NCBI GenBank assembly: GCA_016218715.1
Contig: JACRDG010000089.1
Span: 1-64,000, forward strand
DNA length: 64,000 bases
Origin: Desulfomonile tiedjei
Lineage (GTDB): Bacteria > Desulfobacterota > Desulfomonilia > Desulfomonilales > Desulfomonilaceae
Direction of reading: 5' to 3'
A program made the translations under genes and the position numbers. How positions within the stretch are numbered: position 1 is the stretch's first letter; every line of letters begins with the position of its first letter. This document shows positions 8,938-17,585 of this stretch, in pieces. Below the pieces are notes generated by a model. It did no database searches, was not told where the DNA came from, and was given only the letters and a program-made list of their open reading frames with translations.

Positions 8938-10629
8938 CTATTTCAGAATGATTCCCGGAGGCAACCCCGTGCCCGATGCCGGCGATCCCTGTCTCCCGGG
9001 GCCCTCGGCAGGAGCCGAATCCGGCGCGTCGAAGGTGCCGGGTGCTAGTCCACCCGGGCCGGTTTCCTTGATCTTGAAGACGAAACCGTACTCGCGCGAT
9101 TTCTCTACATATGAACCTCGATTCAGGCGTATTTCTCCCGCGATGCCGACGCGGATCGCGGAGGTCCCTTCCACGGGGCACTTACACTCGCACCAGCCGC
9201 AGCCAGTGCATTTTGTGCCGGTAACAAAAGGAACCGCATTCATTTTTCCCTCAACGGGGCGAAAAGCAACGGCTCCGTACGGGCATACTTCGTCGCATAC
9301 GAGGCATTTCTTGTCCTGCTCCCACACCAGGCACGTCTCTCTCGCGATCCACGCGGTGCCGACTTTAGCATGCCTCTTCTCGATGAGAGGAAGATTCCGG
9401 ATCGCACCCGTAGGGCACACCTGGCCGCACACGTTACACCCCACCGCGCAGGGACCCAGCCTCGGTAACATGATCGGACTGAAGATCCCCTCCAGTCCCG
9501 CCTTCAGCCAGATGGGCTGCAATGTGTTGGTGGGGCAGGCCTTCATGCATTCACCGCACCGGATGCATCTCTCGAGAAAGGCCGCTTCAGGGAGTGCTCC
9601 TGGAGGGCGAATCAGCTCGCCGTCTCTGAGGGGCCGGTCGCGGATCTTCGGTACCGGTTGGTGGATGCCCGTCCGGATGAGCCCGGCAGTTGCGAGACCT
9701 GAGCCCATTGCCAGGAACAAGCGTCTCCGCGAGAGGTCGATCTTGGCCGCAGGCTTTGCAGCCGCGCCGCGTATTGTACCGAAGGATACAGCGGCCTCCG
9801 GGCAGACGCTGACGCAGCGCAGACAGACGATGCACTCCGCGTGGTCGGTTTGGGTCGGGTCCTCCGATATGGCAGCGGTCGGGCATCCTCGTATGCAACG
9901 GCCGCAACCGGTGCATGAATCATTCACCTTGCGGCGCACCCGAGGCGAGCGAGAACAGAGGCCGAATAATGCGCCGGTCGGGCAGAGGTTCCTGCACCAG
10001 AAACGGGGCTGTACGTATGCGAGCGCGGTCATCGCGACAAAGAACGCGGCAACGAACGCACCCGTCGCGAAGACCCTCTGGTCGACCTGCACGTGCGCCA
10101 GCTCCGCGAACCGCGTGTGGCTTGCCAGCGGGGAAACAAGTGCGAGGGCCGCGTCCAGGAGCGCCAACGCAACGGGATGGACGACCAAGGCGTAGAACCG
10201 CGTGACCAGTGACAACGGCGATCCGACGAATACCAGGGACACTCCTCCCGCAGCGCCTGCCAGGATCACGAGCAGACACAGGTACTTCCATGCCCGATAG
10301 TCTCCCGCGGCTTCACGCGAATTCGTTTTGGTCGGGCTCTTTCGCGAGGTTTTTGCCGTCCGCTCAAGGACGTCCAATGTGGTTCCCATCGGGCAGATGT
10401 GGCCGCAGAACACCCGCCCGAACAGGAAAGCCGAAGCCAGGAGGATAAAACCAGGCAACAGAAAGACCTGGAAATCTCTCGCGGCCACAACTGTGCCGAG
10501 GTCCACCAGCGGGTCGAGGCGCAGAAAGAGGTCCACGCCCAACCCGTCCGGAAACGGGGAAGCGGCGAGGAGGAACAGGCCCAGGAACAGTATCAGGGTA
10601 ACAGTCTGGGTAATTCTCTGGAAACGCAT
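8938..10629 (-). CDS. NapH/NapG-like membrane and polyferredoxin fusion protein
   Basis: 563 residues. The N-terminal half has about four membrane helices with the NapH-type motifs CGHICPMGT and CRNLCPTGA, then a cytoplasmic pair of 4Fe-4S motifs (CTGCGRCIRGCP, CIVCLRCVSVCP). The second half begins with an arginine pair and hydrophobic segment (SRRRLFLAMGSG, about residue 305), resembling a Tat signal, followed by NapG-type clusters (CIRCGECMKACP, CNVCGQVCP, CLVCDEVCP, CTGCGWCECKCP). It looks like NapH and NapG joined in one chain, suited to passing electrons from quinol towards a periplasmic acceptor. The start codon overlaps the stop of the upstream DUF362 gene by one base, so the two are translationally coupled. 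Confidence 0.85.
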   Translation of the reverse strand: MRFQRITQTVTLILFLGLFLLAASPFPDGLGVDLFLRLDPLVDLGTVVAARDFQVFLLPGFILLASAFLFGRVFCGHICPMGTTLDVLERTAKTSRKSPTKTNSREAAGDYRAWKYLCLLVILAGAAGGVSLVFVGSPLSLVTRFYALVVHPVALALLDAALALVSPLASHTRFAELAHVQVDQRVFATGAFVAAFFVAMTALAYVQPRFWCRNLCPTGALFGLCSRSPRVRRKVNDSCTGCGRCIRGCPTAAISEDPTQTDHAECIVCLRCVSVCPEAAVSFGTIRGAAAKPAAKIDLSRRRLFLAMGSGLATAGLIRTGIHQPVPKIRDRPLRDGELIRPPGALPEAAFLERCIRCGECMKACPTNTLQPIWLKAGLEGIFSPIMLPRLGPCAVGCNVCGQVCPTGAIRNLPLIEKRHAKVGTAWIARETCLVWEQDKKCLVCDEVCPYGAVAFRPVEGKMNAVPFVTGTKCTGCGWCECKCPVEGTSAIRVGIAGEIRLNRGSYVEKSREYGFVFKIKETGPGGLAPGTFDAPDSAPAEGPGRQGSPASGTGLPPGIILK

Positions 10630-11567
10630 CAGAGTTCGATTTTCTTGATACTCATATTTTGAAGATCCGATCGACCGAGCTTCCGCTCCGCGGCATTTCG
10701 AATGTGTCGCACCTGGTGGGGCTCAAGTTTGCGGTCGTACCACGTGCCCAGGGCGACCATTTGCGCATCTGCCGCTACCATGTCCGGCGACGCGATAACG
10801 AGATTCAGGGGGATGACTTTGCCCGGTCCGCCCGGTCCGCCGGAGCTGAGGATACGGGTTCCATCGACCACGACGAGCGCCGGTTTGAGTACGAAACACA
10901 TGTCCACGATGGCATCGTGGAGGTCGTAGCGAGAGTGGAAGGAGCGGCGATCGTAGATGAGCCCCATCATCCCTTTCATCGAGAGACTCACGCCCGACGA
11001 GGAGTGTGACTTGCCGACCGGTACCGCGATCAGCACGTCCGCATCCAGGACTTCCGTCATGATCTCCATCGACCTGAGCTGCTTTCCGTTGGGCACCGGC
11101 GTCTCTTTGAACATCCGCTTGGCTTGAACGTTGTGCACTGTCGTGTTGGGGACGCGGCTGCAATATTCTGGGATTTTGGAGAGGGACAGGCACTCGTTGG
11201 GAGCGTGGAGAACATTGTCCAGCACCGAGATTCGCGAAGCTCCTGCCTCGAGGGCCATCCGAGCGACTTCTTCCACGACCGCCGGCTCGGTATTGGAGGC
11301 TGCTTTGGGTCCGCTGGCAAAACTCATGTTCGGCTTTATGACAACTTTGTTGCCGGCCTTGACAAATCTTTTCATGCCGCCGACGGCTTCCACGGCCGCC
11401 CGGGCCATCTTCGCAGGATCGCGACCGTACGCTACGGCAAGGTCCGGGAGTTCCTCTGCTCGGGCATCCAGGGCACCGAGCAACGTTGCCGGTCCCGCGG
11501 ACAGCATTGCTGCCGAGGCGATCAGGCCGGTCTTCAGGAATTCTCGACGATCGGGCTTGTGCGACAT
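10629..11567 (-). CDS. Tat-exported DUF362 protein
   Basis: 312 residues with a Tat signal (DRREFLKTGLIASAAML, residues about 6-22) and an AxA-type cleavage site after about residue 37. The body has the DUF362 pattern VVIKPNMSF, VLIAVPVGKSH and SLSMKGMMGLIYDR. DUF362 proteins often accompany ferredoxins and are suspected to take part in redox or Fe-S chemistry, but no reaction is established. The stop overlaps the start of the Fe-S membrane protein by one base, so the pair probably works together at the membrane. The upstream promoter is listed separately. Confidence 0.88.
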   Translation of the reverse strand: MSHKPDRREFLKTGLIASAAMLSAGPATLLGALDARAEELPDLAVAYGRDPAKMARAAVEAVGGMKRFVKAGNKVVIKPNMSFASGPKAASNTEPAVVEEVARMALEAGASRISVLDNVLHAPNECLSLSKIPEYCSRVPNTTVHNVQAKRMFKETPVPNGKQLRSMEIMTEVLDADVLIAVPVGKSHSSSGVSLSMKGMMGLIYDRRSFHSRYDLHDAIVDMCFVLKPALVVVDGTRILSSGGPGGPGKVIPLNLVIASPDMVAADAQMVALGTWYDRKLEPHQVRHIRNAAERKLGRSDLQNMSIKKIEL

Positions 11568-11609
11568 AAAGGGGTCCTTCCAGTATTAAGGTGTGAACAC
11601 GATGTCTTA

Positions 11610-11638
11610 ATACAAATCACTCTGCTCGCAAAAGTCAA
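11610..11638 (-). promoter_or_regulatory. Possible sigma-70 promoter for the DUF362 operon
   Basis: Minus-strand TTGACT (11638-11633), 17-bp spacer, TTGTAT (11615-11610). It lies about 40 bp upstream of ATG 11567. The -35 is strong and the -10 weak. Confidence 0.45.
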
Positions 11639-11723
11639 CATCTCGCGAAATTGCGCGGCCGGATGACCCACAAAGGGAATCCTACGTCCGACCGCGAGGT
11701 TTCATGGCAGTGGTTCCGCAGGC

Positions 11724-11806
11724 GTAGGATGCGGTAACCAACGGGAACCGCATCGTTCGAGGTTTTCTCCCAACAGATACGGTTCGCTTTGCTCACCACA
11801 TCCTAC
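11724..11806. repeat. Large inverted repeat D between convergent-side gene ends
   Basis: Two imperfect 26-nt arms, GTAGGATGCGGTAACC... (11724-11749) and ...TCACCACATCCTAC (11781-11806), face each other across 31 nt. A piece of the right arm (GGTTCGCTTCGCTCACTACAT) recurs at about 16634-16655. Just downstream, 11923-11943 carries the GACCGTACTTAGGAAATGG motif that also marks the ends of repeat family A. Confidence 0.6.
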
Positions 11807-11944
11807 GGGACCTGTCCCCCTGGGGAAGTGCCGCCGTGAACGAAAACAAGCACTTCCTGGGGATAACCCTCGCCCGGTCGAAGAGGCTTCCAGAGTGGGG
11901 AGAATCCGGCAGCAATACCTGACCGTACTTAGGAAATGGAGCAC

Positions 11945-13060
11945 TCAGTGCATGGGTGCCCGGTCGGGTATCTCTTCTTCGCTCACCTTCTTGATCCGTC
12001 CCTGCGAAAAGACAAAGCTCGTCAGAACCAGCTTGTCTTTGTGTGACGGATGGAGAGATCGAACGCTAAAACCCGGTTTGCCTTCAAACTGATAATCGGT
12101 GATCGGGAGGACACCCGTGATGCGTAATTGCCATCCTACCATGGGTCTCTTCATTTTCACGTGCCAGTTCACAAAATAGAGCCTCGTGTAATCGCACCCG
12201 GCATCCTTTCCCAAGGGAGCGTACGCGACAATGTAGTTGTTCTTGGCCCCTCGATCCGGGTCGTCCTTGGTGTTGACCGTTCGCCAGGCCATCATTCGCA
12301 TGAATGGAACGACTCGGGCTATGTCTTCGGGGGGACTCAGTCGCATGTTGTGTGTGTACAGAAACCCCACCCGCCCGTCTTCGATCTTGACCTTGTACCA
12401 CACATCCTTCTTGGCTCCGTCGCCGGCCAGATCGTCGCTGGGTGATACCTCCTCGAGGCGTGCCGTTGGGTCGGAGGTCTTGCCTCTGGTAGCGCGTTCC
12501 TTATCACTCGGATTGCTTTCCCTGGCTGTGACCACCCGTTCGTAGACTTCGAACTTCTTGCCGGCCGGCAAGACTTCTATGATCTCCTGATTTCTCCCTG
12601 GATCGAGTCGAAAATTGGCCCGGCTCTTGGTGACTCCCTCGGCTTGCGGTGGCACCCCTTCGATGGAGCGTCTCAGTTCATTGGTCTTTTCAATAATATC
12701 CTGGCCGCCGACCACTTTCTGTGCCAGATACCCGTCGCGACCGTCGCGGGTCCTCACGCGATACCATTCACCGATCGAGTCGACGAGATGAACCTGGGTC
12801 TCGGCCGGGAGCTCCCTGAGCACCGGGGAGTTCCAGTTCGCCGTCTGATACAGGGAACTGGGGCGTACCGTTATCCCGTCTCTCGGCGTGAAGGGAGTCT
12901 TTTTTGGCTTCAGGATCGAGGGACCGAACTTCTTGAACAGTTCATTCTTGATCGTGTCCGCTTCCTGGCACCCTGTAGTGTACAGAGCAAAGCTGGAGCA
13001 AAGCACGACCAAGAGGATATGCGGACCTGACCAGGACCGGACTTTTTGCGCATGACCCAT
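11945..13060 (-). CDS. Exported SH3-domain protein, probable lipoprotein
   Basis: 371 residues from ATG 13060, which has GGAGG about 9 nt upstream (the frame is open to 13126). The N-terminus has a hydrophobic signal ending YTTGC. The cysteine suggests lipid attachment, but the -3 residue is Thr rather than Leu, so the lipobox is imperfect. Two bacterial SH3-like segments follow: ITVRPSSLYQT...WYRVRTRDGRDGYL and a second with ANFRLDP...VWYKVKIEDGRVGFL. A C-terminal domain of unknown type is rich in basic residues. SH3b domains usually bind peptidoglycan or cell-surface ligands. The gene is divergent from the PP2C gene. Confidence 0.75.
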   Translation of the reverse strand: MGHAQKVRSWSGPHILLVVLCSSFALYTTGCQEADTIKNELFKKFGPSILKPKKTPFTPRDGITVRPSSLYQTANWNSPVLRELPAETQVHLVDSIGEWYRVRTRDGRDGYLAQKVVGGQDIIEKTNELRRSIEGVPPQAEGVTKSRANFRLDPGRNQEIIEVLPAGKKFEVYERVVTARESNPSDKERATRGKTSDPTARLEEVSPSDDLAGDGAKKDVWYKVKIEDGRVGFLYTHNMRLSPPEDIARVVPFMRMMAWRTVNTKDDPDRGAKNNYIVAYAPLGKDAGCDYTRLYFVNWHVKMKRPMVGWQLRITGVLPITDYQFEGKPGFSVRSLHPSHKDKLVLTSFVFSQGRIKKVSEEEIPDRAPMH

Positions 13061-13157
13061 TCGTGTGGCCTCCCGGGACCCTTCTCGGAGGATCACCATA
13101 TATCCGATGATCCTAGAAATCAACACCCGGAATCACGGGAACTTCTCATGATAATTC

Positions 13158-13186
13158 TTGATTTACTTGTCGAAATCGGTTACATT
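13158..13186 (+). promoter_or_regulatory. Possible sigma-70 promoter for the PP2C gene
   Basis: TTGATT (13158-13163), 17 bp, TACATT (13181-13186), each 4 of 6 matches to consensus. It sits in an AT-rich stretch about 105 bp upstream of the PP2C start. Confidence 0.4.
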
Positions 13187-13293
13187 TTCGACTGACTGAA
13201 AAAAAGTGGGTTGCCGGATGCCGGCAGAAATGATTTCTGCGCGTCGAGAAGCTCGGGGACCTGGCCAAGCCGCTTTGTCTCGGAGAAGAATAC

Positions 13294-14061
13294 GTGAAGG
13301 TTGAATCTTGGGTTATTACGGACGTGGGAAAACAACGCTCCGTGAACGAGGACTGCCATTACGTGGATGCCGAAACAGGGCTGTTCTTGGTCCTGGATGG
13401 CATGGGTGGGCACCGGGCCGGTGAAGTCGCGTCGCGCCTCGCCACGGAAACCATTACTTCCTTTTACAAAGAGCATGTCGCCGATTCCAATAACCGCCGC
13501 GATATTTTCGAGAATTACGATTCGAGTTTCACCTATCATGCCAACCTCCTGCGTCAGGCCGCGTTCATTGCAAACCGTGTGGTGCTGGAAAAGTCGCTGG
13601 AAAACGAAGAAATGCTGGGAATGGGGAGCACCGTGGCCGGCATGGCCGTCAATGGATTCACCGTTTCCATGATCAACGTAGGAGATAGCAGAGTGTACTT
13701 GATCCGCAACGGGCTGATCGAACAGATCTCTCGGGATCACACCCTCGCGGAAGATCAGGTGGAACGCGGGCTGATGACCCGCGAAGAAGCTCGTGAATCT
13801 CAGTTGAGACACATCCTTTCCTCGGTCGTCGGCGTCGATTCCCGGATACGGGTTCATATGGATGAACTCGTGGTCTTCCCAGGAGACGTGTTTATTCTCT
13901 GCACGGACGGACTGACCGCGGTCATGGGCGATGAAGAGATCCTGAGCAACATCACGGAGCGGGGTCCCACCCCGGAGACGCTCCAGCACCTTGTGGAGGA
14001 AGCGAACGAACGGGGCGGTCCCGACAATGTAACGGTGGCGATTATGAAGTTCTCTCAATAA
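13294..14061 (+). CDS. PP2C-family serine/threonine protein phosphatase
   Basis: 255 residues from a GTG start with GGAGAAG upstream. Metal-binding motifs of the PPM/PP2C fold are intact: VNEDC near residue 18, LVLDGMGGH (about 32-40), GDSRVYLI (about 129-136), CTDGLT (about 207) and GGPDNVTV near the C-terminus. It should remove phosphate from Ser/Thr using Mn/Mg. There is no signal or membrane segment, so it is cytoplasmic. The FHA gene follows 109 nt downstream, and the TPR-kinase is 5 kb away. Reversal of that kinase's phosphorylation is a reasonable inference. Confidence 0.93.
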   Translation: MKVESWVITDVGKQRSVNEDCHYVDAETGLFLVLDGMGGHRAGEVASRLATETITSFYKEHVADSNNRRDIFENYDSSFTYHANLLRQAAFIANRVVLEKSLENEEMLGMGSTVAGMAVNGFTVSMINVGDSRVYLIRNGLIEQISRDHTLAEDQVERGLMTREEARESQLRHILSSVVGVDSRIRVHMDELVVFPGDVFILCTDGLTAVMGDEEILSNITERGPTPETLQHLVEEANERGGPDNVTVAIMKFSQ

Positions 14062-14170
14062 CCTGAATCAATGGCAGGAAGGGATGCCCCTCGGCGGTCG
14101 CTCGAAACGTTCCGCCGGGCGCGGGGTTGGGGAGGCCAGATCAGTAGACTAAGTCTCGTGGAGGATATCG

Positions 14171-14941
14171 ATGTTCAAGCTGATCCTGAAGTTTCAGGAT
14201 ACGGTTGTCGAGGAGTATACATTCGATAAGACTCCGGTCACCCTGGGTCGACGCGAAGACAACGACGTCGTCATTGATAACCAGGCTGTTTCAGGACATC
14301 ACGCAAGGATTGAGGCTGAAGAGCCCAATTACTACGTTCTGTTGGACCTGGATTCTCTCAATGGTACATTTCTCAACGAAAAGAAGGTCACCCGCGAACG
14401 GGTCTTTGACGGGGACTTCTTCATCGTGGGAAAGCACGTGCTCAGTTTCCTGGACTTACGCCCGGAAGCGGAACGGCCTCGGAGAGACTCGGACGAACCG
14501 GAAAAGCCTCCGGTGAAAGAAGCCGTCGAAACGGTCCTCCTCGATCCGAAAGAGCAAGAAGCGCTTCTGGCGAAAGAAGCGGCAGAAAGGGCCGAGAGCG
14601 GCGAGCCACTCCCTCCCAAGCCGAAGAAGATCGAGCTGCACGGTGCCGTGACGGTCATCTCGGGCGGAGTGCCGCAGATTGTCGAGTTGAGCAAGCGGCT
14701 CACGACGCTCGGCAAGGCAGACGACGCGGACATCAAGTGTTCCGGACTGCTCGTGGGAAAAACAGCCGCGGTCATCAGCAAGAGGCCCAACGGGTTCTTC
14801 CTGTCATACTCGGAAGGGACGCGCAAACCCAAGGTGAACGGCCAGGAGGTTTCGACTCAAGTGCAATTGCAAGACGGAGACGAGATCGCCATCGCGAACA
14901 CCCATATGACCTTCAGCCTGCGCGAAATAATCCTCTCTTGA
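14171..14941 (+). CDS. Double FHA-domain phosphothreonine-binding protein
   Basis: 256 residues. The N-terminal FHA domain is canonical: TLGRREDNDVVIDN, SGHHARI, and SLNGTFLN (residues about 22-75). After a charged Pro/Glu linker, a second FHA-like fold (about 160-255; RLTTLGKADDADI, PKVNGQEV) lacks the SxxH and NG(T) signature residues and is probably degenerate. FHA domains read phosphothreonine. The position right after the PP2C gene suggests a reader in the same signalling set as the kinase at 6470-8806. The start has GGAGG about 7 nt upstream. Confidence 0.9.
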   Translation: MFKLILKFQDTVVEEYTFDKTPVTLGRREDNDVVIDNQAVSGHHARIEAEEPNYYVLLDLDSLNGTFLNEKKVTRERVFDGDFFIVGKHVLSFLDLRPEAERPRRDSDEPEKPPVKEAVETVLLDPKEQEALLAKEAAERAESGEPLPPKPKKIELHGAVTVISGGVPQIVELSKRLTTLGKADDADIKCSGLLVGKTAAVISKRPNGFFLSYSEGTRKPKVNGQEVSTQVQLQDGDEIAIANTHMTFSLREIILS

Positions 14942-15007
14942 TTGAGCGCCGGGTTGTGTGCGCCACGTAACCCGGTTCGCGACGGCGTCGGTTACGCCCG
15001 AATTGGC

Positions 15008-16381
15008 TCACAGCTTGGTCCGTATCACCCGTGCATTGCGGCCTCGCCCGGTTCGTCGTGCCGACCGGGCCCGCAGCATCGCTCCGAAAAGCATCAACAG
15101 ACCCACCAATAACATCCCCGCCCCAATCGTTTTCCAGAGCGCCGTCGGTGCGGTCCGTTCCGAAGGTCGCGCGCGCCTGATCGGAGAGGCGGCAGCATCG
15201 TTTTTCTGTTCGTGCCCCAGACCGATCCCGCTGGAAGCGGCGAAGACCCGGCTCACGTTGATCGACGATCCTGGAGCTGCGGGTGCCGCGGGTTTCGCTT
15301 TGGGGTTGTCGTAGAGCAAACGGTAGGTTTCTCCTGCTCTTCGCTCGAAAATCACCAGCCTGACCCCTGCATGAGCCTCCAGAGCGCTCACTTCGACGGA
15401 GCTGCCTCCGCCGGTCAGTTCCGCCATAATGAACCGATGCAGCTGTGGGGCAAACTTCACGGCCAACTGTTCCTTGGACGCGTCGTTGCGGCGCAAGCGA
15501 AACACGGTGCCTTCGAAGAACGGCTGCCACGAGTCCGCAGTGTCCGAAGCGCTCCCGAGCAGCCTGATCTTTTTCACGAACTCGGGCGTACGGGTGGATA
15601 GGCTCAATCCGGCAATGGGGAACCGTCTCTCGCCCAAATCCACGATTAACACCGTGGAACCATCGGAATTGTTCTTCCGGTTCTCCAGGACACGCAGGTC
15701 CAGGGGCCTCGTCAGCGAAACCGCCGGATGGGGCGGCAAGCATTGAACGCCCTCCACGGTGAGAGGCGCCTTGTCGCCGTCGAGAATCCGGATGTGTAGG
15801 TAACGGAAATTGTTGGGCGGATGAGAGAGATCCAGGCTTGTGGCAGGGACCGGCCCGCGTAAATCGAAAATGAGGCCATCCATCCGAATGACATAGGATT
15901 CCTGGGTGTTGTCTGACCCTCGCAGCTCCACCACACGGGAGAAGTTCTTGGAGCTGGTCTGGATCGAGAGTCCCGTGGTGACGATCTTCCCTTTCTTGTC
16001 GATCCACAGGTCGGTCCATTTCCCGGGGGTGCGGGACACCTTGTACAGGAGCGAGTCAAACGGCGGCGGATCGACACTGCCGAGCAGTTCGGTAATGGTG
16101 ATCGGAATTGCGTCTCCGAGAGAGTCAACGACACGCAGGTCGCTCAGGTCCGGCTTGCTGTTGGCGATCACCGCGGATTCCAACGCGAAGCCGGCGACAC
16201 CTTCCGGTGCGGTTGGTCCCGTGTGGATCTCCCGGAATTTGCTCCAGCCCGAGGAGTCGAACGATGCAGAGAGCCCAGGCAGAGGCAGCGTCAGTGCCAG
16301 GAACGCCACCATTGTCAGGGCGCCCAAACCCTTGAGCCTGCCAGGCAGACCAATCTGTGCATGAGGGAGGCATCTCGGCAT
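15008..16381 (-). CDS. Exported membrane-anchored protein, DUF3999-like
   Basis: 457 residues. A hydrophobic export segment (LGALTMVAFLALTLPLPGLSA, about residues 19-39) precedes a long beta-rich extracytoplasmic region. One transmembrane helix lies near the C-terminus (about 415-435), followed by a short basic cytoplasmic tail (RSARRTGRGRNAR). The region VIANSKPDLSDLRVVDSLGDAIP and repeated discoidin-like segments resemble the DUF3999 family, whose role is unknown. The gene is convergent with the FHA gene. Family assignment is moderate; topology is well supported. Confidence 0.65.
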   Translation of the reverse strand: MPRCLPHAQIGLPGRLKGLGALTMVAFLALTLPLPGLSASFDSSGWSKFREIHTGPTAPEGVAGFALESAVIANSKPDLSDLRVVDSLGDAIPITITELLGSVDPPPFDSLLYKVSRTPGKWTDLWIDKKGKIVTTGLSIQTSSKNFSRVVELRGSDNTQESYVIRMDGLIFDLRGPVPATSLDLSHPPNNFRYLHIRILDGDKAPLTVEGVQCLPPHPAVSLTRPLDLRVLENRKNNSDGSTVLIVDLGERRFPIAGLSLSTRTPEFVKKIRLLGSASDTADSWQPFFEGTVFRLRRNDASKEQLAVKFAPQLHRFIMAELTGGGSSVEVSALEAHAGVRLVIFERRAGETYRLLYDNPKAKPAAPAAPGSSINVSRVFAASSGIGLGHEQKNDAAASPIRRARPSERTAPTALWKTIGAGMLLVGLLMLFGAMLRARSARRTGRGRNARVIRTKL

Positions 16382-16628
16382 GGGCGTGGATTATACGCGC
16401 GGGCCGCCCGGGGATCAAGGCATGTTATGGAGAAAATGTCCTCATTCAGTTATCCGAGGTGGCAGCGCAACGCAGTTGACCTGAGTGCAAATTGGGTCAC
16501 ATGCGGCGCGGTATTGAGAAGTAACCTGGGCCGCGGTCGTAGGGTGCCGGTGAGCACGGCAGTGGCGTGCGAACCGCACCGCTCAGTGTTAATGCAGCTC
16601 AGTGGTCTGCAGTCAATACCGCAAGCGG

Positions 16629-16776
16629 TGGGGTTCGCTTCGCTCACTACATACACCCTTGACGGTGGCTCTTGGCGGTTCAGTGGGGCCGGCATCCTGC
16701 CGGTCGTTGTTCCGGAGCCAGTCTCGCTGGTCGCAGGCTCGAAAAATCCGGATTCCGGCCTCCGACGGAATGACGG
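16629..16776. repeat. Cluster of intergenic repeat fragments (families D, A and B)
   Basis: Three repeat pieces lie side by side. A right-arm-like piece of repeat D (GGTTCGCTTCGCTCACTACAT) comes first, then a single arm of family A (GGCCGGCATCCTGCCGGTC, about 16687-16705), then a repeat B fragment (GGATTCCGGCCTCCGACGGAA, 16749-16769 region). The rest of 16382-16988 shows no gene. Confidence 0.55.
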
Positions 16777-16988
16777 ATAAGAGCTCTTTGGCTTTGATAG
16801 CCTGGTTAGTGAACTAAAGCGCCCCCAACGTGACCACTGGATGCCGCATAGGGAAGCACTTATATCGCAGCCGGAAAGTGCCCTTGTTGTCCGGAATCAC
16901 CTGCATTATTGTATGAGAGACGTGTTGAGCCGCATGCGCCCTCGGCACGGTGAAGACGGTCCCAATTGCCAACTCATCGGGTGACACA

Positions 16989-17561
16989 ATGTCCGAGAAT
17001 AATACTCCTGCTCAAACCTCTGATGCCACCTCTCGGGGAGATGTGGCTCGGGATGAGGCCGAAGCCAAGAAACCCAACCAACTCGTGGTGATTCTCAGCG
17101 TGGCGCTCTGCCTTGCCATCGGCGCTGCGTTCCTCTACTGGGCCTCGACCGGCTCCGAATTCGCACCCACGACCGGAAGCACGCCTGCAACCGATGCGCA
17201 AGGGTTGAAACGGATCACGCTCGGCAACTTCCAAGAAGAGGTCGTTGCCCCTTCGGAGGCCGGACCGGTGGTGATCGAGTTCTATTCCCACCTTTGACCG
17301 ACCTGCAGACGGATGGAGTCCGTCTTGGTAGAGATCGGCAAGGAAATTCCGGGGCAGGTCACGGTAGGGAAGGTGACTCAGGACGAGCGCAAGTTGTTCC
17401 GAAGCTTCGAGGTGACGGCAATCCCCGCGGTCATGGTCATCCGGAACGCGCAGGTGAAGAAATCGTACATCGGGATGGTTCCCAAAGAGGTACTCCTCCA
17501 GGACATCCGCGAGTTCGGCCCGACCGACGCGAAGAAGGCGGAGGAACAGCCCCGCGGATGA
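16989..17561 (+). CDS. Membrane-anchored selenocysteine-containing thioredoxin (TGA read through as Sec)
   Basis: One continuous frame of 190 codons interrupted only by TGA at 17295-17297. Before it: a charged N-terminus, a transmembrane helix (about residues 31-51) and a thioredoxin strand VVIEFYSHL. After it, in the same frame: PTCRRMESVLVEIGKE, then VTVGKV, then the cis-proline loop TAIPAVMVI and a normal C-terminus. Residue 103 (TGA) aligns exactly with the first Cys of the CxxC active site, and Cys106 with the second, giving U-P-T-C. A 7-bp hairpin follows at SECIS distance. The protein should sit in the membrane with the redox domain outside. Conventional gene calling would split it into two pieces at the TGA. 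ATG 16989 is preferred over GTG 16950. Confidence 0.88.
17295..17330 (+). promoter_or_regulatory. Candidate bacterial SECIS element in the thioredoxin mRNA
   Basis: The TGA (17295-17297) is followed by a perfect 7-bp stem AGACGGA/TCCGTCT (17307-17313 and 17319-17325) closing a 5-nt loop TGGAG that contains guanines. An ACC/GGT pairing below it is possible across a small internal loop. The loop begins 16 nt after the TGA, within the spacing usual for SelB-dependent bacterial SECIS elements. Confidence 0.75.
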
Positions 17562-17585
17562 AATGAGGAGGGAGTCCCCAGAGTC

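Noticed and set aside
8624-10195. 523-codon plus-strand frame across the kinase start and Fe-S protein gene
   Set aside because: Composition is Ser/Pro/His-rich shadow sequence opposite two well-supported genes.
16950-17297. Truncated thioredoxin pseudogene, with a second separate gene at 17313-17561
   Set aside because: The frame continues without shift across the TGA, active-site and cis-proline residues are kept, and a SECIS-like stem follows; decay would not be so selective.
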